Positions 5,538 through 9,854 of a stretch of 9,854 nt of DNA are shown here, piece after piece. How positions within the stretch are numbered: the stretch's first letter is position 1; every line of letters begins with the position of its first letter. The notes under the pieces were generated by a model that saw nothing but the letters and a program-made list of their open reading frames with translations, did no database searches and was not told where the DNA came from. Source of the DNA: Candidatus Bathyarchaeota archaeon (GTDB taxonomy: Archaea; Thermoproteota; Bathyarchaeia; Bathyarchaeales; DTEX01). The translations under genes were made by a program, and so were the position numbers. Where the stretch lies: assembly GCA_003601695.1 (NCBI GenBank), contig PIYH01000042.1, forward strand, positions 1-9,854. Reading direction: 5' to 3'.

Positions 5538-6143
5538 ATGAAAAAGTCGAAGGAGAGAATAGTTACGTTTAACATAGTCACTTTAGAGGATTCAGTACGC
5601 ATACTGCCAAGTAAGTTCGGTGAGCCCTTAGAAGAGGTCGCCAAGGAACAGCTTAGGCTAAAGTATGAAGGAATAATCGATGAAGAATTAGGCTATGTAA
5701 TTGCCGTTACAGATATTAAGGTTTCTCCTGTTGGAAAAATAATCCCCGGAGACTGCGCAACATATCACAAAGTCACATTTTCACTCTTAACCTTTTATCC
5801 TAAGATTCATGAGATAGTTGAAGGAGAAGTTGTTGAGATAGCGGATTTCGGAGCCTTTCTGCGAGTTGGTCCGGTTGATGCTTTAATTCATGTTTCTCAA
5901 ATAATGGATGATTTCATATCCTATGATGACCGTCAAGGTGTATTGATGGGAAAAGAGACTAAAAGGAAGATCTCTGTTGGAAACAAGATGCGCGTCCGCA
6001 TAACGGCTGTCTCTCTGGGAGGAGGAAGCAGCTTCGGAAAGATAGGCGTAACCGCTAGACAGCCGTTTCTAGGAGCGCTTGAGTGGATAGAAGAAGACGT
6101 TAAGAAGATTCATGAAGAAATAAAGGGAATAGAAGAAAGGTGA
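5538..6143 (+). CDS. rpoE1: DNA-directed RNA polymerase subunit Rpo7 (RpoE')
   Basis: A 201-residue homologue of eukaryotic Rpb7. With Rpo4 it forms the stalk of the archaeal RNA polymerase, which helps open-complex formation and binds the emerging transcript. The N-terminal RNP-like domain covers about residues 10-85 (VRILPSKFGEPLEEVA at 15-30). The C-terminal S1 RNA-binding domain begins near GEVVEIADFGAFLRVGPVDA and includes ALIHVSQIMDDF. The first nine residues (MKKSKERIV) extend slightly beyond most family members, but no alternative start codon follows nearby, so ATG 5538 is kept. It is the first gene of a five-gene operon. Its last codons contain GGTGA (overlapping the TGA stop), which doubles as the ribosome-binding site of spt4 and suggests translational coupling. 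Confidence 0.95.
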   Translation: MKKSKERIVTFNIVTLEDSVRILPSKFGEPLEEVAKEQLRLKYEGIIDEELGYVIAVTDIKVSPVGKIIPGDCATYHKVTFSLLTFYPKIHEIVEGEVVEIADFGAFLRVGPVDALIHVSQIMDDFISYDDRQGVLMGKETKRKISVGNKMRVRITAVSLGGGSSFGKIGVTARQPFLGALEWIEEDVKKIHEEIKGIEER

Positions 6144-6150
6144 CTGACAC

Positions 6151-6336
6151 ATGGTTGAAAAAGCTTGCAGAAACTGTCACTTAATCACTGAAGGAAACGT
6201 ATGCCCTCGATGCAAATCCACTGATCTAAGCGATGACTTTAGCGGAATAGTAATTATATTGGATCCGGAGAATTCTCAAATAGCGCAGATGATGAACGTA
6301 GATAAAAAAGGCAGATATGCAGTTCGCGTAAGGTGA
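6151..6336 (+). CDS. spt4: Transcription elongation factor Spt4 (RpoE'')
   Basis: A 61-residue zinc-finger protein with two CxxC pairs (CRNC at 6-9 and CPRC at 18-21) and the conserved core DDFSGIVIILDPENSQIAQMMN followed by GRYAVRVR, typical of archaeal Spt4. It pairs with the NGN domain of Spt5 (NusG-like), and the complex clamps RNA polymerase for processive elongation. It starts 7 bases after the rpo7 stop, with GGTGA spaced 7 bases before ATG 6151. Its own end again contains AAGGTGA across the stop, 12 bases upstream of the next gene. Confidence 0.95.
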   Translation: MVEKACRNCHLITEGNVCPRCKSTDLSDDFSGIVIILDPENSQIAQMMNVDKKGRYAVRVR

Positions 6337-6348
6337 CCGAAGATACTT

Positions 6349-6858
6349 ATGCTCACGCCAGAATTACGTAAAGAATTAAAAATCCCCCTAGGTCAACTTA
6401 TTGAAGGATCCTTTGAAGAGACTTCTAAAAGAATTGCTAAGCTTGTATCTGAGAAGAAACCTAAAAAGCTGATTACAATAGGTGATCAGGTTACAATGAA
6501 CATGATCTCTAGTAGCATCCTTCCAGACGTTGCTGTAGTCGACTCGAAAATTATGAGGAAAGCAGTTCCTCCAGTAAAATTTGAAGCTGACAGCGTATTT
6601 CAGATAAATAATCCTCCAGGGACCATAACTGATGAGTCTTGGGAAACAATTAAGAAAGCCATTAATAGTCTTGGACGATCGAAAGTGATAGTCAACGGCG
6701 AAGAAGATCTTCTAACAATAGTTGCCGTTCTCTCGGCTCCCTGCGGCTCAATAGTGATGTATGGACAGCCGAATCGAGGGGTAGTTGTGCTGAACATCGA
6801 AGAAGAAGTCAAGAAAAGATTTAAAGAGATAATCAAGAGAATGAAAAAGATAGATTAG
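6349..6858 (+). CDS. GTP-dependent dephospho-CoA kinase (DUF359 family)
   Basis: A 169-residue protein of the archaeal DUF359 family, shown in Thermococcus kodakarensis to be the GTP-dependent dephospho-CoA kinase, the last step of archaeal coenzyme A synthesis. Family marks are the opening LTPELRKELKIPLGQLIEG, LITIGDQVT (41-49), VVDSKIMRK (63-71), NPPGTIT, the acidic NGEEDLL (115-121) thought to bind metal or substrate, and YGQPNRGVVVL near the end. The position between spt4 and rps24e is common in archaeal genomes and supports the call. The start at ATG 6349 matches the family; the ribosome-binding GGTGA lies rather far upstream, overlapping the spt4 stop. No link in function with transcription or the ribosome is evident beyond cotranscription. 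Confidence 0.9.
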   Translation: MLTPELRKELKIPLGQLIEGSFEETSKRIAKLVSEKKPKKLITIGDQVTMNMISSSILPDVAVVDSKIMRKAVPPVKFEADSVFQINNPPGTITDESWETIKKAINSLGRSKVIVNGEEDLLTIVAVLSAPCGSIVMYGQPNRGVVVLNIEEEVKKRFKEIIKRMKKID

Positions 6859-6876
6859 GAGTTTCCTCTCTAAACA

Positions 6877-6940
6877 TTGATGTATAACTCAAAATAACAT
6901 TAATAAAGAAGAATTATTATTCCATTCACTAATACATCAA
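6877..6940 (+). promoter_or_regulatory. Structured leader before rps24e
   Basis: The 108-base gap between the kinase and rps24e contains a perfect 9-base inverted repeat, TTGATGTAT (6877-6885) and ATACATCAA (6932-6940). Nested inside it is a second one, TAATAA (6901-6906) with TTATTA (6914-6919). RNA made from the operon could fold into a long stem with an inner hairpin about 27 bases before the rps24e ATG. Other gaps in this operon are 5-12 bases, so the spacing is exceptional. A leader controlling ribosomal protein synthesis, a processing site or a second promoter are possible. Confidence 0.4.
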
Positions 6941-6966
6941 CCTCAGCACGCATTGCGGTGAATGCC

Positions 6967-7266
6967 ATGAAGCTCAAGATCGCAAGTAAGCAAAGGAACG
7001 AGCTGCTTAAGCGAGTTGAAGTTAAGTTTCAGGTGAGTCATGAAGGCGAGGGAACACCATCTCGCATTGAGGTTAGGAGAAATCTTGCCAATGTGCTTGA
7101 TGTAGATGAGGAGAGAATCTATATTAAAAAGATTGAAACCAAGACGGGAATGAACCTATCTGTCGGCAGAGCGAACATTTATGATTCGCCGAGTCAAGCT
7201 AAATATGTTGAACCGGAACATATAATACTTAGAAATAAGCCTAGAACAAGGGAGGAAGGAGAGTAA
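6967..7266 (+). CDS. rps24e: Ribosomal protein eS24
   Basis: A 99-residue protein of the small ribosomal subunit, conserved in archaea and eukaryotes. The recognisable pattern is MKLKIASKQRNELLKRVEVK, then TPSRIEVRRNLANVLDVDEE, IYIKKIETKTGMNLSVGRANIYDS and a charged tail. A GTG three codons upstream (6958) could add MNA. However, GGTGA at 6957-6961 overlaps that GTG and sits 5 bases before ATG 6967, so it is better read as the ribosome-binding site for the ATG. The ATG also fits the family N-terminus. It is followed after 5 bases by rps27ae, its usual partner. Confidence 0.94.
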   Translation: MKLKIASKQRNELLKRVEVKFQVSHEGEGTPSRIEVRRNLANVLDVDEERIYIKKIETKTGMNLSVGRANIYDSPSQAKYVEPEHIILRNKPRTREEGE

Positions 7267-7271
7267 ATTAA

Positions 7272-7475
7272 TTGTCTAAGGAAGAAACTAAGAAACGAAA
7301 AAAGAAAAGGAAGATTTACATGTACTATAAGATCGAGAATGGAAAGCTAAAGCGTCTCCTACCCTTCTGTGACCGATGCGGCCCCGGCTATTTCATGGCG
7401 GATCACGGGGATCGCTATACGTGTGGTCACTGCGGATTCACAAAATACAAAGCGGTTTTAGAGAAGAACGAGTAG
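7272..7475 (+). CDS. rps27ae: Ribosomal protein eS31 (S27ae)
   Basis: A 67-residue zinc-ribbon protein of the small subunit, the archaeal counterpart of the ribosomal part of eukaryotic ubiquitin-S27a. The lysine-rich N-terminus (KKRKKKRK) is followed by YYKIENGKLKRLLPFC and the zinc ligands CDRC (39-42) and CGHC (57-60) around GPGYFMADHGDRYT. The start is a TTG at 7272 preceded by GGAG (10 bases away, inside the end of rps24e). The next ATG (7320) would remove the basic tail that is normal for the family, so TTG is preferred. It is the last gene of the operon. Confidence 0.93.
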   Translation: MSKEETKKRKKKRKIYMYYKIENGKLKRLLPFCDRCGPGYFMADHGDRYTCGHCGFTKYKAVLEKNE

Positions 7476-7505
7476 AGATATTTTAGAATTCTATCTTTTC
7501 TTTAT
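7476..7505 (+). terminator. Terminator at the end of the rpo7-rps27ae operon
   Basis: AGATA (7476-7480) and TATCT (7492-7496) can pair around a loop that itself contains the palindrome TAGAATTCTA (7484-7493), followed by the T-rich TTTCTTTATT. It starts right after the rps27ae stop and overlaps the stop of the convergent membrane-protein gene, so it may act in both directions. Confidence 0.45.
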
Positions 7506-7691
7506 TGCTAGGAAGAGTTGAATTCCAGCGGAAAGTACTAGTAGAACCGTTATTATAGATACAATCCTTTTAACGAATCCATAGGCTGTGGTAAATTCAT
7601 ACACTGGCAGATACACGAGCCAAAGGTATCCTACGAGAATCATGAAACAGACGGAGGAAATTAAGTAGAAAACGTTAAGTCGCAATTTCAT
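7491..7691 (-). CDS. Small membrane protein with two helices, unknown function
   Basis: A 66-residue protein with two predicted membrane helices, about residues 6-26 (VFYLISSVCFMILVGYLWLV) and 42-61 (IVSIITVLLVLSAGIQLFLA). They are joined by a short loop, and lysine/arginine residues at both ends (MKLRL and IKKR) suggest both ends face the cytoplasm. I recognise no family. Two ATGs stand in tandem (7694 and 7691). GGAGG at 7700-7696 is only 1 base from the first and 4 from the second, so the second is chosen. A TATA-like AGAAATAATTTAATAG lies about 40-50 bases upstream. The strong ribosome-binding site, promoter and clean hydrophobic pattern support a real gene. It converges on rps27ae and diverges from the phosphoesterase gene. 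Confidence 0.65.
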   Translation of the reverse strand: MKLRLNVFYLISSVCFMILVGYLWLVYLPVYEFTTAYGFVKRIVSIITVLLVLSAGIQLFLAIKKR

Positions 7692-7745
7692 CATTCCTCC
7701 AACCCAAGAATGTGAAAGCAGCGAGACTATTAAATTATTTCTGAA

Positions 7746-7766
7746 TTCATCTGAGCACTAGATGAA
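7746..7766. repeat. Inverted repeat TTCATCT/AGATGAA in a divergent promoter region
   Basis: TTCATCT (7746-7752) and AGATGAA (7760-7766) are separated by 7 bases. The repeat lies between the TATA-like elements of the divergent membrane-protein and phosphoesterase genes, where a regulator could act on both. Evidence is position and symmetry only. Confidence 0.35.
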
Positions 7767-7772
7767 AAATAT

Positions 7773-7830
7773 GATTTTTAAATTTTAATAAGTAAAAATC
7801 GTTAGTATCAGATCTATTGGTGATATAGGA
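7773..7830 (+). promoter_or_regulatory. Promoter and ribosome-binding site of the phosphoesterase gene
   Basis: TTTTTAAATTTTAA (7775-7788) is a strong archaeal TATA box, predicting transcription start near 7810. GGTGAT (7819-7824) is a good Shine-Dalgarno sequence 6 bases before ATG 7831. Confidence 0.55.
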
Positions 7831-8325
7831 ATGAAAATAGGGATCATTTCAGATACCCATGACAGACTACCTTACATCGACAAAGCTGTCAGAAAAATGA
7901 ATGAAGAGAAAGTCGATTTGGTGCTTCATGCTGGAGATTATTGCGCTCCATTCGCCGCCTTCAGGTTTAAACCTTTAAAGGCCCAGATGATAGGGGTCTT
8001 CGGAAATAATGATGCTGAAAGGGAGCTATTGCGGAGAAACTTCAGTGATATAGGAGCTGAGATACGTGGTATATTCGCAGAGGTAGAAGCTGATGGCGTC
8101 AAGATAGCTCTCCTCCATGGAGAGGAGAAAGAACTTTTAAACTCCATCATAAATACTGGATTCTATGATGTTGTGGTCTACGGGCATACTCATCGTTCCG
8201 AAGTAAAGAGGAAAGACGGAGTTCTCATAGTTAATCCTGGGGAGACATGTGGTTACCTCACGGGGGAAGCGACTATAGGTATACTTGATACAAGCACTAA
8301 AGACTTGACGATAATTCGAATATAG
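7831..8325 (+). CDS. YfcE/MJ0936-family metallophosphoesterase
   Basis: A 164-residue calcineurin-like phosphoesterase of the small YfcE/MJ0936 type, a two-metal enzyme that hydrolyses phosphodiesters such as bis-pNPP in vitro. Its natural substrate is not established. All metal motifs are intact: DTH (D8, H10), GD (D36), GNND (N60), the histidine of LLHGE (H96) and GHTH (H119, H121). Length and domain content are normal for the family, with no extra domain. The start at ATG 7831 is the first residue of the canonical MKIGIISDTH opening and has a good ribosome-binding site. It stands alone and ends 1 base before the stop of the convergent endonuclease V gene, leaving no room for separate terminators. 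Confidence 0.92.
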   Translation: MKIGIISDTHDRLPYIDKAVRKMNEEKVDLVLHAGDYCAPFAAFRFKPLKAQMIGVFGNNDAERELLRRNFSDIGAEIRGIFAEVEADGVKIALLHGEEKELLNSIINTGFYDVVVYGHTHRSEVKRKDGVLIVNPGETCGYLTGEATIGILDTSTKDLTIIRI

Positions 8326-8326
8326 A

Positions 8327-9010
8327 TCATCCAACAAATTTTTCTCTCGCCTTTTTGGCAGTAAGATGTGCGTATCGAATCGGTTCCGGAACTCTATACT
8401 TAGAGCATTCAAGCACTATCTTCACAGCTGTCTCAAGAGAGACCTTATGACCCACACTTACATACATAGGCTTACTGCCTTTCCTTGTTAAGACAGCTGC
8501 GCCGATGATCTCTCCTTTGTCGATTATGGGTTTCCATGAACCTTTAACGTTCCCAGCTTCCCCGTATAAAAGGCTTTTAGCAACTCCTATTGTAGGAATG
8601 TTCAAAATTAAACCGAAGTGACAGGCAAGGCCGAAACGGCGAGGATGAGCCCGCCCATGCCCTTCAACCATAAAAACATCCGGCTTTGTCCTTAGCATTC
8701 GTGCCACGGTTATCGCTGGAGGAAGCTCCCTTAAGAAGAGAAATGTTGGAATGTAAGGTATTGCCATATTCAGCGAATAGGTCTTTTCTTCGATTTTCTT
8801 CATAGTCCCGTATTCAAGCACAACGGCGGCTCCATACGCTTTATTAGCTGAATATGCGACATCTATCCCAGCAATATACTTAATCTCTTGTGGTAGAGAA
8901 TCGTGGATAATCACAGCTTTCGAGAAATATCTCTGAATCTTCTCAGCTCGCCTAAGGAGGAAAGACATTTTTGAATCCGAGGGCGATAACGCCGACGTTT
9001 CCCATTTCAT
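8327..9010 (-). CDS. nfi: Endonuclease V (deoxyinosine/inosine-specific), with Asp-to-Glu change at a metal ligand
   Basis: A 227-residue endonuclease V, which cuts one base 3' of deoxyinosine in DNA or inosine in RNA. Family motifs are YIAGIDVAY (metal ligand D50), PYIPTFLFLREL (wedge motif PYIP, catalytic E95), GHGRAHPRRFGLACHFG, IGVAKSLLYGE, KPMYVSVGHKVSL (H188) and RVPEPIRYAH near the C-terminus. The segment normally reading VDGHG reads VEGHG. The Asp that is metal ligand D110 in the Thermotoga enzyme is therefore Glu116 (GAA). The rest looks intact, so activity is likely but could be altered. The ATG at 9010 lies 3 bases after the SepRS stop; an internal ATG at 8968 (residue 15) is equally close to the usual family start, and neither has a clear Shine-Dalgarno sequence. 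Probably cotranscribed with sepS. Confidence 0.92.
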   Translation of the reverse strand: MKWETSALSPSDSKMSFLLRRAEKIQRYFSKAVIIHDSLPQEIKYIAGIDVAYSANKAYGAAVVLEYGTMKKIEEKTYSLNMAIPYIPTFLFLRELPPAITVARMLRTKPDVFMVEGHGRAHPRRFGLACHFGLILNIPTIGVAKSLLYGEAGNVKGSWKPIIDKGEIIGAAVLTRKGSKPMYVSVGHKVSLETAVKIVLECSKYRVPEPIRYAHLTAKKAREKFVG

Positions 9011-9013
9011 GGC

Positions 9014-9854
9014 CTACTTACTTATCTCCGCCCGTATACCTAAGAAAATGGGGCCTGTTACCATTATTCTCTTTTTCTGACCTGTTATGAATCTACGCGC
9101 CGTTCCGCTTAGCTCAAGATTCACATCACTCAGTCTCTTAACCATCTTAATCCTAATATCGGCTACTTTAAGTCCCTTTCTTAGGGCTTCTTCTATTTTG
9201 GCAACAGCATATGAAGCCACACCGTCTAGGTATTTAATACCCGTGCAAAATCCTTTCTCCCGCGCCTTCCTAACTAACGGAGAGTCATTCATTCCTTTGA
9301 GAGGAGCTCCTATAATGTTTCCGTCATAGACAAATATGCAATTTTCAGCCGCGGCTCCTAGAAGAGAAGCTCCCTCCTCATCTTCATAAATGTAAATCTT
9401 AACTCTCTTGCCAAGGATCTTCCCATCATATATCAGAAACTGGCATGGACCTATTGAATCTTTATGTTTAAGGGCTTCACGGATTATTGTGTCTCGTATT
9501 CTCCAGCCCTCCTTCGTTGACGGCTCCTCTCTGAACCTAAGCGACTCAGCGATCTCTCGGTCGGTGAGAAACAGCTCCTTATAGAATTGCGGATAAACAA
9601 GCCTTCGAACATCGTTTTCGCCGTAAAGTATCATCGCTAGTCTCTCAACTCCCAAGCCAACGTTTAAAACCGGATGTTCTAGCCCATACTTCGCCAAGGA
9701 TATGGGATTATAAATGCCATAATCAACTATCTCAATCCATTCTTCAGAGAAAGGATTATAAGCAAATCCCTCATACTCCATTCCATAGGCATAATACTTC
9801 GAAGTTACCTTTCGCCTAACAAATCGGAAGTTTTTAAGACCTAGAGGCTCAAGT
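9014..9854 (-). CDS. sepS: O-phosphoseryl-tRNA synthetase (SepRS), C-terminal part (cut by window edge)
   Basis: Attaches O-phosphoserine to tRNA(Cys); SepCysS then converts Sep-tRNA to Cys-tRNA. The reading frame is open to the right edge and gives 279 residues of an enzyme normally about 540 long. The visible part starts LEPLGLKNFRFVRRKVTSKY and continues YAYGMEYEGFAYNPFSEEWI. The ATG at 9781 is internal, not the start. Class II synthetase motif 3 is clear in VLNVGLGVERLAMILYG, followed by VRRLVYPQFYKELFLTDREI, a strong SepRS trait. The remaining about 180 residues fit the C-terminal anticodon-binding region. PheRS alpha is the nearest relative, but the flanking sequence fits SepRS better. 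The catalytic N-terminal motifs are outside the window. Endonuclease V follows 3 bases downstream. Confidence 0.9.
   Translation of the reverse strand, partial: LEPLGLKNFRFVRRKVTSKYYAYGMEYEGFAYNPFSEEWIEIVDYGIYNPISLAKYGLEHPVLNVGLGVERLAMILYGENDVRRLVYPQFYKELFLTDREIAESLRFREEPSTKEGWRIRDTIIREALKHKDSIGPCQFLIYDGKILGKRVKIYIYEDEEGASLLGAAAENCIFVYDGNIIGAPLKGMNDSPLVRKAREKGFCTGIKYLDGVASYAVAKIEEALRKGLKVADIRIKMVKRLSDVNLELSGTARRFITGQKKRIMVTGPIFLGIRAEISK

Noticed and set aside
5549..5554. AAGGAG inside the start of rpo7 as evidence for a later start
   Set aside because: No ATG, GTG or TTG follows at proper distance in frame.
6958..6966. GTG at 6958 as the start of rps24e
   Set aside because: It overlaps the GGTGA ribosome-binding site, which is properly spaced for ATG 6967, and the family N-terminus begins at that ATG.
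7685..7697. ATGATGA on the minus strand as a C box
   Set aside because: It is the tandem start codons of the small membrane protein gene, with GGAGG before it and no D box in range.
8137..8412. 91-codon minus-strand frame across the phosphoesterase/endonuclease V junction
   Set aside because: It overlaps both well-supported genes, and its translation has no family resemblance.

Overview
This is a piece of an archaeal chromosome, judged moderate in GC. The evidence is an archaeal RNA polymerase subunit (Rpo7) next to Spt4, archaeal-type ribosomal proteins S24e and S27ae, an archaeosine tRNA-guanine transglycosylase, a beta-CASP nuclease of the aCPSF2 type, the start of an archaemetzincin, AT-rich TATA-box promoters, and one textbook box C/D guide RNA. 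The partial gene at the right edge is O-phosphoseryl-tRNA synthetase (SepRS). This enzyme is known mainly from methanogens, Archaeoglobus and some uncultured archaeal lineages, and it points to tRNA-dependent cysteine synthesis. A finer taxonomic placement cannot be made from this window.

Layout. 1-1384 (minus): the 5' end of an archaemetzincin gene, cut by the window edge, lies directly downstream of a complete aCPSF2-type RNase gene. 1385-1503 is a short divergent promoter region. 1504-2913 (plus) is an alkaline-phosphatase-superfamily 'sulfatase' with threonine where sulfatases carry the formylglycine precursor. It has CGN-rich arginine codons unlike those of a neighbour. 2914-3543 holds a 44-residue six-cysteine protein, a terminator-like hairpin and the apparent remains of a frameshifted small gene. 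3544-5097 (minus) is tgtA, which ends before the usual PUA domain. 5098-5537 is a 440-base gap with a box C/D sRNA on the minus strand, its own TATA-like promoter, and the promoter of the next operon.

5538-7475 (plus) is the information-processing operon rpo7 - spt4 - dephospho-CoA kinase - rps24e - rps27ae. The genes are tightly spaced, except for a 108-base structured gap before rps24e. 7491-7691 (minus) is a two-helix small membrane protein. 7831-8325 (plus) is a YfcE/MJ0936-type phosphoesterase. 8327-9854 (minus) is endonuclease V followed, at the window edge, by the C-terminal half of SepRS. The two are 3 bases apart and probably cotranscribed.

Taken together this is mostly a core translation, transcription and RNA-modification neighbourhood: RNA polymerase, ribosomal proteins, archaeosine insertion, a guide for 2'-O-methylation, an RNA 3'-end nuclease and Sep-tRNA(Cys) formation. 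One probably acquired hydrolase and some small unknown genes are embedded in it. I found no CRISPR array, insertion sequence, tRNA, rRNA or defence cluster. The most noteworthy items are the previously unmarked C/D sRNA, the Thr-type sulfatase homologue, the TgtA without PUA, an Asp-to-Glu change in the endonuclease V active site, and the small cysteine-rich protein.
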